26,944 nt of DNA, from assembly GCF_035998295.1 (NCBI RefSeq), contig NZ_DASYHS010000162.1, positions 1 to 26,944 of the forward strand, given 5' to 3'. Below, piece by piece: positions 6,662 through 13,937 of the stretch. The stretch's first letter is position 1. Each line of letters begins with the position of its first letter. The notes under the pieces are model-generated. The model did not search any database. It saw only the letters and a program-made list of their open reading frames with translations, and was not told the DNA's origin. The stretch is from DASYHS01 sp035998295. Lineage in GTDB: Bacteria > Pseudomonadota > Alphaproteobacteria > Azospirillales > Azospirillaceae. Both the position numbers and the translations under genes were made by a program.

Positions 6662-7642
6662 ATGAATGAAAAACAATGGGGTAGCTTCATGACGGGACGC
6701 ACAATCGGCCTCGTGGCGGCGATCCTCGGCCTCGCGGCGGTATCCGCGGGGGCCGTTGCCCAGGACAGGCCCAAGGTCACCCTGGCGATGAGCGGCTGGA
6801 CCGGTTTCGCCCCGATCACGCTCGCGCAGAAGACGGGGATCTTCGAAAGGAACGGGGTCGACGTCGAGATCGTGAAGATGCCGACCTCGAACCGCCACCA
6901 GGCGATGGCGTCGGGGGACGTCCAGGCGATCACGACGACGGTGGACACGCACATCCTGTATGCGTCCTCCGGCGTGCCGGTCACGCAGGTGCTCGTGCTC
7001 GACACGTCGTCGGGCGGCGACGGCATCGCCGCGCGCGGCGACATCTCCTCGGTCGCGGACCTGAGGGACAAGTCGGTCGCGGTGCAGTTCGGCGGCGTGC
7101 CGCAGTTCTGGCTGGCCTATCTCCTGAAGCAGGAGGGCCTGTCGCTGGAAGACGTGAAGCTGACCAACCTCCAGCCCAAGGACGCGGCCAACGCGTTCGT
7201 GGCCGGCCAGTTCGACGCGGCCGTCACCTACGAGCCGTACCTGTCGACCGTACGCGACAGCGGCGCCGGGACCGTCATCGTTACCTCCGCCGAGACCCCG
7301 GGCGTGATCGTCGACACGCTGGCCTTCCAGCCGGACTACATCGAGCAGAACCCGGAGGTCGTCGAGGCCATGGTCAAGTCCTGGTTCGAGGCGCTCGACT
7401 ACATCGAGGCGAACCGGGACGAGGCGTTCGCGATCATGGGCGCGGACGTGAACCAGACGGCCGAGCAGTTCGCGGAGTCCGCCGCGAACGTGTCGTGGTA
7501 CGGCCGCGAGGCCAACCGGGAATACATGACCGAGACGCTGCCGGCCTTCCTGGAGGAAGCCAACGAGATCATGACGGAAGCAAAGCTGGTCCGCCGGCCG
7601 GCCGATACCTCGACCATGATCGACGGCTCCTTCGTGAAGTGA
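6662..7642 (+). CDS. ABC transporter substrate-binding protein, NitT/TauT (SsuA/NMT1-like) family
   Basis: This 326-residue periplasmic binding protein has a signal peptide (MNEKQWGSFMTGR, a hydrophobic core GLVAAILGLAAVSAG, cleavage near AVAQ-DRP). The body has the family's opening strand KVTLAMSGWTGFAPITLAQKTGIF and the DVQAITTTVDTHILYASSG and FDAAVTYEPYLS segments characteristic of aliphatic sulfonate, nitrate and pyrimidine-precursor binders. It should capture a small anionic or heterocyclic nutrient; the ligand cannot be fixed from sequence. In-frame ATGs lie at 6662 and 6689, and I chose the first. It is followed at two bases by the permease gene. No TPP riboswitch-like sequence lies upstream, which argues against a thiamine-precursor role. 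Confidence 0.88.
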   Translation: MNEKQWGSFMTGRTIGLVAAILGLAAVSAGAVAQDRPKVTLAMSGWTGFAPITLAQKTGIFERNGVDVEIVKMPTSNRHQAMASGDVQAITTTVDTHILYASSGVPVTQVLVLDTSSGGDGIAARGDISSVADLRDKSVAVQFGGVPQFWLAYLLKQEGLSLEDVKLTNLQPKDAANAFVAGQFDAAVTYEPYLSTVRDSGAGTVIVTSAETPGVIVDTLAFQPDYIEQNPEVVEAMVKSWFEALDYIEANRDEAFAIMGADVNQTAEQFAESAANVSWYGREANREYMTETLPAFLEEANEIMTEAKLVRRPADTSTMIDGSFVK

Positions 7643-7644
7643 GA

Positions 7645-8430
7645 ATGGCCGCGTCCATCACGCCCCTGCAGCCGGTGTCCCCCGGGCGACGCGTCGCCCT
7701 GGGGATCGCCTGCTTCGTCGCCATCGCCGCCGCCTGGGGGGCCGCGACCTTCACCGGCCTCGTGCAGCCGCTGTTCCTGGCGAGCCCCTGGGCGACGCTG
7801 GTCGCCGGCTGGGAACTCCTGACGGAGTTCGGGTTCGCCTACGACATCGCGGTCACCATGGGCCGGGTATTCGGCGGCTTCCTGATCGCGGCGGTGGTGG
7901 CGGTCCCGCTCGGCATCGCGATGGGCGCCTACAAGGGCGTCGAAGCGTTCTTCGAGCCGGCCGTGTCCTTCGCGCGCTATCTGCCCGCCTCGGCCTTCAT
8001 CCCGCTGCTGATCCTGTGGTTCGGGGTGGGCGAGGTGCAGAAGCTGGCGGTGATCTTCATCGGCGCGGTGTTCCAGATCGCGCTGATGGTCGCGGTGGCG
8101 GTGGGCAGCGTGCGCACCGAGCTGGTGGAGGCGGCCTACACGCTGGGCGCCGGCGGGCGGGGCGTCGTGCTGCGGGTCATGCTGCCGGCGGCGGCGCCCC
8201 AGATCTTCGAGACCTTGCGCCTCGTGCTCGGCTGGGCCTGGACCTACGTGATCGTCGCCGAGCTGATCGGCGCGTCCAGCGGCATCGGCTTCATGATCAT
8301 CGACGCGCAACGCTTCCTCGACACCGGCCAGATGATCTTCGGCATCTTCGTGATCGGGGTCATCGGCCTCGTCTCCGACTTCCTGTTCAAGCGCTTCAAC
8401 GAGCGCGTCTTCGCCTGGGCCGCACCGTGA
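7645..8430 (+). CDS. ABC transporter permease, NitT/TauT family
   Basis: This 261-residue inner-membrane permease has about six membrane spans. The EAA loop that contacts the ATPase is visible in EAAYTLGAGGRGVVLRVMLPAAAPQIF, and the segment SARYLPASAFIPLLILWFGVG-like is typical of SsuC/TauC permeases. The ATG lies two bases after the binding-protein stop, and the gene's own stop overlaps the GTG of the ATPase gene (GTGA), so all three subunits are translated from one transcript. It should form the homodimeric pore of the importer. Confidence 0.92.
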   Translation: MAASITPLQPVSPGRRVALGIACFVAIAAAWGAATFTGLVQPLFLASPWATLVAGWELLTEFGFAYDIAVTMGRVFGGFLIAAVVAVPLGIAMGAYKGVEAFFEPAVSFARYLPASAFIPLLILWFGVGEVQKLAVIFIGAVFQIALMVAVAVGSVRTELVEAAYTLGAGGRGVVLRVMLPAAAPQIFETLRLVLGWAWTYVIVAELIGASSGIGFMIIDAQRFLDTGQMIFGIFVIGVIGLVSDFLFKRFNERVFAWAAP

Positions 8431-9221
8431 GCAAGCTCGTCGTCGAGGGCGTCGCCCGGGTGTTCCCCCCGGCCCGGCGCAACGCGGCCCCGGTCGTGGC
8501 GCTGCAGCCGACCGACCTGAAAGTCGCCGACAACGACTTCATCACGATCCTGGGGCCGTCCGGCTGCGGCAAGTCGACCCTGCTCAGGATCGTCGCCGGG
8601 CTCGACCGGCCGAGCGAGGGGCGCGTGCTGCTCGACGGGGCGCCGGTGGCGGGGCCGGGGCCCGACCGCGGCATGGTGTTCCAGAGCTACAGCCTGTTCC
8701 CGTGGCTGAGCGTGCGCGACAACGTCTGCTTCGGGCTGAAGGAGAAGGGCGTTTCCAAGGCCGAGCGGCGGGAGGTCGCCGACCGTTTTCTCGATAAGGT
8801 GGGCCTGCGGGCCTTCGCCGACCATTACCCCCGCACGCTGTCGGGCGGCATGCGCCAACGCGCGGCGCTCGCCCGCGCGCTCGCCAACGACCCGTCGGTG
8901 CTGCTGCTGGACGAGCCGTTCGGCGCGCTCGACCACCAGACGCGAGCGCTGATGCAGGAACTCCTGCTGGGCATCTGGGAGGCCGACCGCAAGACGGTGC
9001 TGTTCGTCACCCACGATATCGACGAGGCGATCTTCCTGGCGAGCCGCGTCGTGGTGATGACGGCGCGGCCGGGCCGGATCAAATGCGACGTCGCGATCGA
9101 CCTGCCGCATCCCCGCGACTACCGCGTCAAGACCAGCCCGGCCTTCGCCGACTACAAGGCGATGCTGACGGAAGAGATCCGGGTCGAGACGATCAAGGCC
9201 GACCGGATGGAGACGGGCTGA
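8427..9221 (+). CDS. ABC transporter ATP-binding protein, NitT/TauT family
   Basis: This 264-residue ATPase energises the importer. It has Walker A GPSGCGKST, Q-loop VFQSYSLFPWLSV, signature LSGGMRQRAALARAL, Walker B VLLLDEPFGALDHQTR and switch His in VTHDIDEAIFLASR. The DEPFGALD and DEAIFL sequences are characteristic of the SsuB/TauB/NrtD branch. The GTG start overlaps the permease stop by four bases; a longer in-frame reading from 8016 would run through the permease gene and is not credible. The end of the gene lies in a 15-base tandem duplication that duplicates the stop codon. Confidence 0.93.
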   Translation: MSKLVVEGVARVFPPARRNAAPVVALQPTDLKVADNDFITILGPSGCGKSTLLRIVAGLDRPSEGRVLLDGAPVAGPGPDRGMVFQSYSLFPWLSVRDNVCFGLKEKGVSKAERREVADRFLDKVGLRAFADHYPRTLSGGMRQRAALARALANDPSVLLLDEPFGALDHQTRALMQELLLGIWEADRKTVLFVTHDIDEAIFLASRVVVMTARPGRIKCDVAIDLPHPRDYRVKTSPAFADYKAMLTEEIRVETIKADRMETG

Positions 9222-9238
9222 ACGGAGACGGGCTGAAG
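9209..9238. repeat. 15-bp tandem duplication spanning the stop codon of the ABC ATPase gene
   Basis: GGAGACGGGCTGAAC (9209-9223) is followed directly by GGAGACGGGCTGAAG (9224-9238), differing only in the last base. Each copy carries Glu-Thr-Gly-stop in frame, so the duplication leaves the protein intact and adds a second stop in the same frame. Confidence 0.85.
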
Positions 9239-9254
9239 CGCTGCCGCTTCGGCC

Positions 9255-9728
9255 TCAGGCGTCCCCCGTCCGTTCGACGCCGGGCGGCCGCCCGGCGTCG
9301 CCTCCCTTCCAGTCCCGAAACATGCCCTGGAGCAGCGTCTCCAGCGCGTCGGCGAGCACCTGCTGCTGAACCTCGGTCAGGGCGGCGATGCGCGCCGCGA
9401 GATCGCGCCGCGGATCGCGCCGGAGCAGGTCGTGGCCGGCCGGCGACGGCGCCAGCAGGTCCGCCCGCCGGCTCCTCGGGTTGTCGGTGCGCACCAGCAG
9501 CCCCTTCTCGACCAGCGTTCGCACCGTGCGGGCCACGGGCCCGAGATTCATCCCCTGGAACCGCGCGAGCGACGCCGTCGTCCGGTTCTGGGCCGGCGCC
9601 TCGGCGAAGTAGCGCAGGGCCGACCATTGGGCCGGGTAGAGCCCTTCCGCATGCCCGGCCGAATGGATCAGGCGCGACGCCTGCTCCAGCAGGGCGGCGA
9701 TGCTGGTGGCCGAGACCCGTTTCGCCAT
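9255..9728 (-). CDS. MarR family transcriptional regulator
   Basis: This 157-residue protein has the MarR winged helix-turn-helix layout: an N-terminal dimerisation helix, LYPAQWSALRYFAEAP (helix 2), TTASLARFQGMNLGPVARTVRTLVEKGLLVR (HTH and recognition helix), then the wing with a DxRxxR-like motif DNPRSRRADLLAPSPAGHDLL, and a long C-terminal helix. It should bind a palindromic operator as a dimer and release it on binding a small molecule. It is convergent with the ABC importer and divergent from the alpha-glucosidase gene, so either could be a target along with itself. No ligand is predictable. Confidence 0.9.
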   Translation of the reverse strand: MAKRVSATSIAALLEQASRLIHSAGHAEGLYPAQWSALRYFAEAPAQNRTTASLARFQGMNLGPVARTVRTLVEKGLLVRTDNPRSRRADLLAPSPAGHDLLRRDPRRDLAARIAALTEVQQQVLADALETLLQGMFRDWKGGDAGRPPGVERTGDA

Positions 9729-9893
9729 GTCCGAGCCCTCGTGACGGAGGTTCGAGATGCGAACCGGCCGGTCGCTTCCGTCGCGGAAAAGGGCTGCGAA
9801 GGACGGGGCTCCGGACGCTTCGGGGAGCGAGTATGATCCTGCTTTCTGAGGCGATCAAATCACGACTTTTGCTACCGTAAAGAATTCATCCGA

Positions 9894-9906
9894 ATTTTCG
9901 GAAAAT
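9894..9906. promoter_or_regulatory. AT-rich palindrome in the marR / alpha-glucosidase intergenic region
   Basis: ATTTTCGGAAAAT is a perfect dyad around a central G, inside the AT-rich stretch 9855-9915 between two divergent genes (gene-free region 9729-10010). Its position suits an operator for the divergent MarR regulator, but this is inference; the expected width of a MarR operator is somewhat longer. No clear -35/-10 pair is visible. Confidence 0.4.
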
Positions 9907-10010
9907 CGATACTGACATTCGGGTGCCTGCCGGTGACGTTCCGTTTACCATTGTTGCCGGATTCTTCCGTGTGAGCGCGGTCCCGCATCGCGCACGGCAC
10001 GGAGTTTCGC

Positions 10011-11642
10011 GTGAAGCACCAGGCGTCCTGGCTGCACGGAGCAGCCGTCTACCAGATCTGCCCGCTCACCTTCGCCGATGCCGACGGCAACGGCCTCGGC
10101 GACATCGACGGCATACGGCGCCGGCTCGACCACGTTGCCGGGCTCGGCGTGGACGCGCTGTGGCTGACGCCCTTCTACGCCTCGCCTTTCGAGGATTTCG
10201 GCTACGACGTCGCCGACCACCGCGCCGTCGATCCGCGCCTGGGCACGCTCGACGACTTCGACCGTCTGGTCGCCGAGGCGCATGCCGCCGGCCTGAAGGT
10301 GCTGCTGGACCTCGTCTGTGGCCATACCTCGACTGCGCATGCCTGGTTCCAGTCCAGCCGGCAGTCGAAGGAGGGGCCGCAGGCGGACTGGTACGTCTGG
10401 GGCGACCCCCGCGCGGACGGCTCGCCGCCCAATAACTGGCTGTCCGTCTTCGGCGGTCCGGCCTGGTCGTGGGACCCGGCGCGCCGGCAGTACTACCTCC
10501 ATCATTTCCTGGCGAGCCAGCCGACGCTGAACCTGCGGGCCGAGGGAGCGCTCGACGCCGTGCTCGGCAACGCGGCGTTCTGGCTGGAGCGGGGCATAGA
10601 CGGCTTCCGCATCGACGCGGTCGACTTCCTGATGCGCGATCCGCTGCTGCGCTCCAACCCCCCGGCCGCCGATCCGCCCGCGGCGATCCCGATCAAGCCT
10701 TTCGGCCTCCAGCGCCACGTCTACGACATGATGCACGGCGACATCCCCGGCGTGCTCGGGCGGCTCAGGTCGCTGGTCGACCGCCATCCCGGACGGGTCC
10801 TGGTCGGCGAGCTGTCGAGCCAGCCCGGCCATGTGGACCGCATCGCGCGCTACACGGCGGAGCGCGGGCTGCACGCCGCCTACACGCTCGGCCTCGCCAA
10901 GGCGGAGTTCGCCCCGGAAGCCTTCCGCGCGGCCCTGATGGCGGCGGCGGCGGGCACGACGTGCTGGAGCTTCAGCAACCATGACGTCGAGCGCGCCGTC
11001 AGCCGCTGGCTGCCGCCCGGTGCCGATCCCGCGCATTTCGCGCGCTTCCTGGCACTGCTGGCGTGCTGCCTGCCCGGCCTGGTGTGCATCTACCAGGGAG
11101 AGGAGCTGGGCCTGCCGCAGGCGACGCTGGACCGCGACCGCCTACGCGATCCCTTCGGCCTCGCCTATTGGCCGCAGTTCCCCGGCCGCGACGGCAGCCG
11201 CACGCCGATGCCGTGGAGGTCCGGCGCGCCGCATGCGGGCTTTTCCGAGGGCGAGCGGCCCTGGCTGCCCGTTCCCGAGGAGCATCACGCGCTGGCGGCC
11301 GACCGGCAATCGGGGCGCCCGGGCTCGGTGCTGGAGGCGTGGCGCGCCTGCCTCGCGCTGCGCCGCAGGTATCCCGCGCTCGGCGCCGGGCGGATCGGCC
11401 TGGTCGACGAGGACGGCCCGGTGCTTGCGTTCGAGCGCGCAGAGGGCGAGGAGCGGCTGTTCTGCGCCTTCAACCTGTCGATGACGGGGGCCGACTTCGC
11501 GCTGCCGGCCGACGGCCGCTTCGAGCCCGTCGAGATCCCGCTGCCCGGCCTTCCCGCCCACGACGTCGGCGTCTCCGGCGGGGACACCGTCCGCCTGCCG
11601 CCGCTTGGCGCCGTCGTGCTGCGCCATGTGGGAGCCCCGTGA
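10011..11642 (+). CDS. GH13 alpha-glucosidase (oligo-1,4/1,6-glucosidase type)
   Basis: This 543-residue cytoplasmic enzyme (no signal peptide) should cleave terminal alpha-linked glucose from oligosaccharides or sucrose-like sugars. GTG 10011 has a GGAG six bases upstream. The (beta/alpha)8 barrel opens AAVYQICPLTFADADGNGLGDIDGI. The conserved GH13 regions are DLVCGHTS (region I), GFRIDAVDF with the nucleophile Asp202, LVGELSS with the acid/base Glu267, and FSNHDVER with Asp325, so the catalytic machinery is complete. Region I carries Gly where most GH13 enzymes have Asn (or Ser in close relatives). The segment PPNNWLSVFGGPAWSWD is typical of the proteobacterial alpha-glucosidase subgroup. 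No sugar transporter lies beside it. A strong hairpin follows its stop codon. Confidence 0.92.
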   Translation: MKHQASWLHGAAVYQICPLTFADADGNGLGDIDGIRRRLDHVAGLGVDALWLTPFYASPFEDFGYDVADHRAVDPRLGTLDDFDRLVAEAHAAGLKVLLDLVCGHTSTAHAWFQSSRQSKEGPQADWYVWGDPRADGSPPNNWLSVFGGPAWSWDPARRQYYLHHFLASQPTLNLRAEGALDAVLGNAAFWLERGIDGFRIDAVDFLMRDPLLRSNPPAADPPAAIPIKPFGLQRHVYDMMHGDIPGVLGRLRSLVDRHPGRVLVGELSSQPGHVDRIARYTAERGLHAAYTLGLAKAEFAPEAFRAALMAAAAGTTCWSFSNHDVERAVSRWLPPGADPAHFARFLALLACCLPGLVCIYQGEELGLPQATLDRDRLRDPFGLAYWPQFPGRDGSRTPMPWRSGAPHAGFSEGERPWLPVPEEHHALAADRQSGRPGSVLEAWRACLALRRRYPALGAGRIGLVDEDGPVLAFERAEGEERLFCAFNLSMTGADFALPADGRFEPVEIPLPGLPAHDVGVSGGDTVRLPPLGAVVLRHVGAP

Positions 11643-11654
11643 CAAATGGCGCCG

Positions 11655-11689
11655 GGGCGAGGGCGACGGTTGACCGGGCGCCCTCGCCC
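11655..11689 (+). terminator. Intrinsic-type terminator hairpin after the alpha-glucosidase gene
   Basis: GGGCGAGGGCG (11655-11665) pairs perfectly with CGCCCTCGCCC (11679-11689) across a 13-base loop, 12 bases after the stop. Only TTGCAT follows, so the T-run is poor, as is common in GC-rich genomes. Confidence 0.6.
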
Positions 11690-11740
11690 TTGCATCAATC
11701 CGGCGGCCACAGCGACGCGACACCCAAGGGACGATCGACC

Positions 11741-12139
11741 ATGAGCGACCACCAGACCCCGAACGACACAGCGCAGTCCCGCCTGGACGCCGCCCTTGCC
11801 CGTATCGACGCGGTCATCGAGACGGTATCCGGCCGGATCGAGCAATCGCAGCAGGACCGCCGGAGCCTCGCGGCCGAACGCGACAAGGCGGCCGGCGACC
11901 TCGCCGAGCTGCGCCGCCGCTACGACGAGCTGCAGGCGAAGGCCGAGCATGCGGCGACGCGCATCGACGCGCTGGTGGCCATCGTCGAGCGGACGCTTCT
12001 CGACGGCCCGGCCGCGGCGGCGCAGCCCGCCGGCGAACAGCAGCAGCCCGAAGGCCATCACGACGGGCACCATAACGGTCATGACGGCAGCCATCACGGC
12101 GGCGATTTCCACCACCACGACCACCACCACGGCCACTGA
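11741..12139 (+). CDS. Coiled-coil protein with His-rich C-terminal tail, unknown function
   Basis: This 132-residue soluble protein begins MSDHQTPNDTAQSRLDAAL. Residues 12-90 have a heptad-like pattern rich in Ala, Leu, Glu and Arg (RIDAVIETVSGRIEQ, DLAELRRRYDELQ) and should form a coiled coil. A short Ala/Pro/Gln linker leads to a tail of about 26 residues, of which roughly half are His (HHDGHHNGHDGSHH, HHHDHHHGH). Such tails bind nickel, zinc or copper. No family is recognised with confidence; DUF4164-like coiled-coil proteins are similar in outline. It sits alone between two hairpins, so it is probably its own transcription unit. A role in metal storage or delivery is inference. Confidence 0.7.
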   Translation: MSDHQTPNDTAQSRLDAALARIDAVIETVSGRIEQSQQDRRSLAAERDKAAGDLAELRRRYDELQAKAEHAATRIDALVAIVERTLLDGPAAAAQPAGEQQQPEGHHDGHHNGHDGSHHGGDFHHHDHHHGH

Positions 12140-12152
12140 ACCCGGGCCGTAG

Positions 12153-12180
12153 CCCCCGGGCCGGTTTGCCGGTCCGGGGG
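12153..12180 (+). terminator. Hairpin after the His-rich coiled-coil gene
   Basis: CCCCCGGGCCGG (12153-12164) pairs with CCGGTCCGGGGG (12169-12180) around a TTTG loop: 12 pairs with one G-U wobble, 13 bases after the stop. It is followed by AATCTTGCT, so the T-run is weak. Confidence 0.55.
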
Positions 12181-12240
12181 AATCTTGCTAACGTTGCCCT
12201 CCCCCGGGGGACCGGGCCCGGAACGCAGGAGGACGACCCT

Positions 12241-12561
12241 ATGGACGAACGCAGCCGGATCGAGCTGGAGGCCGCCGCTTTCCGCGGCCTGGTCGAGCAT
12301 CTGCGCAAGCGCACCGACGTCCAGAACATCGACCTGATGAACCTCGCCGGCTTCTGCCGCAACTGCCTGACCAAGTGGTATGCCGCCGCGGCCGACGAAC
12401 GGGGAGTGGAGCTTGCCCCCGAGGAGGCGCAGGTCGCGGTCTACGGCATGACGACGGCGGAATGGAAGGCGAAGCACCAGACCCCGGCGAGCGAGGAGCA
12501 GAAGCGCCGCTTCGAGGAGACGAAGCCGATGCACGCCGAGATCAGCGGCCACAAGGGTTGA
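12241..12561 (+). CDS. DUF1244 domain-containing protein
   Basis: This 106-residue cytoplasmic protein matches the DUF1244 family along its length. The core is LRKRTDVQNIDLMNLAGFCRNCLTKWYAAAADERG, with the invariant FCRNCL(S/T)KWY, then a VYGMTTAEWKAKHQ segment. The paired Cys in CRNC suggests a metal or redox role, but the function of the family is not established as far as I know. The start has a strong AGGAGG-like site (CAGGAGG) eight bases upstream. Its stop overlaps the TTG start of moeA by four bases (TTGA), so the two are translationally coupled. Confidence 0.92.
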   Translation: MDERSRIELEAAAFRGLVEHLRKRTDVQNIDLMNLAGFCRNCLTKWYAAAADERGVELAPEEAQVAVYGMTTAEWKAKHQTPASEEQKRRFEETKPMHAEISGHKG

Positions 12562-13835
12562 GCCCACCCCGGACGCCGGCCGGCCGCTCGGCCGCGGACT
12601 GCTTCGCGCCGGATGCCGGGACGCTGCGCGTCGATGCCGCGATCGCGGCCCTGGTCGGCGCGGTGGACTGCCGCCTCGGCACGGAGACGGTGCCGCTGCA
12701 CCGCGCCCGCGGCCGGGTCCTGGCCGCTCCCGTCGTCTCCGCCCGGCCGGTGCCGCCGCACGACAACTCCGCCGTCGACGGCTATGCCGTGAGCGCCGGC
12801 GACCTCGACGCCGACGGCGAGACGAGGCTGCCGGTGTCCGCCCGGATCGCGGCCGGCCATCCTCCCGAGGGGCCGCTCGCCGCCGGGACGGCCGCGCGTA
12901 TCTTCACCGGCGCCGTGCTGCCCGCCGGCGCCGACACGGTCGTGCCGCAGGAAGCCTGCCGCACGGACGGCGGGGCGGTCGTGCTGCCGGCGGGGGTCCG
13001 GCGGGGGGCCAACAGGCGCCAGGCCGGCGAGGACGTGCGCGCAGGCGATACGGTGATCGTGCCCGGGACGCGGCTGCGCGCCCAGGAGGTCGGCCTTGCC
13101 GCCGCGGTCGGGCTGGACCGGATCGAGGTGCGCCGCCGCCTGCGGGCGGCCGTGTTCTCCACGGGCGACGAGATCCGGGAACCGGGCGCCGAAGCGCCGC
13201 CGGGATGCATCTACGACAGCAACCGCCATGTCGTCTCGGCCCTGCTGGACGGGCTGGGAGTGGAGGTCACCGACCTCGGCATCCTGCCCGACCGCTTCGA
13301 CGCCGTGCGCGACGGGCTCGCCGCGGCTGCCGCGGGCCACGACCTGATCGTCACCTCGGGCGGCGTTTCCACCGGCGAGGAGGACCACGTCAAGGCGGCC
13401 GTCGGTCTGCTCGGCGGGCTCCATTTCTGGCGCATCGCCGTCCGCCCGGGCCGCCCGCTGTCGGTCGGGCTGGTCGGGGACGTCCCGTTCGTCGGGCTGC
13501 CCGGAAACCCGGTCGCGGCGATGGCGACCCTCCTGATGGTCGTGCGGCCCATGGTCCTGAAGCTGGCGGGCGCCGTTCCGGAAACCCCGCTTCCCGCACG
13601 CGTGCGGGCCGGCTTCGACTTCCGCAAGCGGGTCGGCCGCCGGGAATGGCTGCGCGCGCGCCTGGGCCCGGGCGGGGACGGCGTTCCGGTAGCGCAGCGG
13701 TTCCCCTCCGAGGGGTCCGGCATCCTGACCTCCATGGTATGGGCGGACGGCCTCGTGGACCTGCCCGAGGAGCTTGCGGCGGTCGCCGTGGGCGATCTCG
13801 TCGACTTCGTGCCGTTTCGCGACCTGACGGGCTGA
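12558..13835 (+). CDS. moeA: Molybdopterin molybdenumtransferase MoeA
   Basis: This 425-residue enzyme inserts molybdate into adenylylated molybdopterin in the last step of Moco synthesis. Visible family motifs are PPHDNSAVDGYAV, the domain with ARIFTGAVLPAGADTVVPQE, the MogA-like domain with YDSNRHVVSALL and TSGGVSTGEEDHVK, and GLPGNPVA, followed by the C-terminal domain IV beta barrel. No good ATG exists before the conserved N-terminus, so I take the TTG at 12558, whose TTGA overlaps the DUF1244 stop; the resulting length is normal for MoeA. An alternative ATG at 12375 lies deep inside the upstream gene. No other Moco gene or molybdoenzyme lies in the window. Confidence 0.93.
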   Translation: MSPPRTPAGRSAADCFAPDAGTLRVDAAIAALVGAVDCRLGTETVPLHRARGRVLAAPVVSARPVPPHDNSAVDGYAVSAGDLDADGETRLPVSARIAAGHPPEGPLAAGTAARIFTGAVLPAGADTVVPQEACRTDGGAVVLPAGVRRGANRRQAGEDVRAGDTVIVPGTRLRAQEVGLAAAVGLDRIEVRRRLRAAVFSTGDEIREPGAEAPPGCIYDSNRHVVSALLDGLGVEVTDLGILPDRFDAVRDGLAAAAAGHDLIVTSGGVSTGEEDHVKAAVGLLGGLHFWRIAVRPGRPLSVGLVGDVPFVGLPGNPVAAMATLLMVVRPMVLKLAGAVPETPLPARVRAGFDFRKRVGRREWLRARLGPGGDGVPVAQRFPSEGSGILTSMVWADGLVDLPEELAAVAVGDLVDFVPFRDLTG

Positions 13836-13886
13836 GCATCGTCAGGAACGCGGCGGGGCGTGCGCTGTTGGCGCAGCCATGTCCAT

Positions 13887-13915
13887 GCGCGACAGGCGCG
13901 CGACAGGCGCGCGAC
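13887..13915. repeat. 11-bp tandem repeat before the flavoprotein gene
   Basis: GCGCGACAGGC occurs at 13887-13897 and 13898-13908, with a partial third copy to 13915. It lies in the short gap after moeA, just upstream of the ribosome binding site of the next gene. Confidence 0.8.
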
Positions 13916-13937
13916 GAAGGTCGAGGGAGGGGCGGAC

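Noticed and set aside
12050..12136. CAC/CAT-rich stretch as a regulatory or recombination repeat
   Set aside because: It is explained by the in-frame His codons of the coiled-coil protein's tail.
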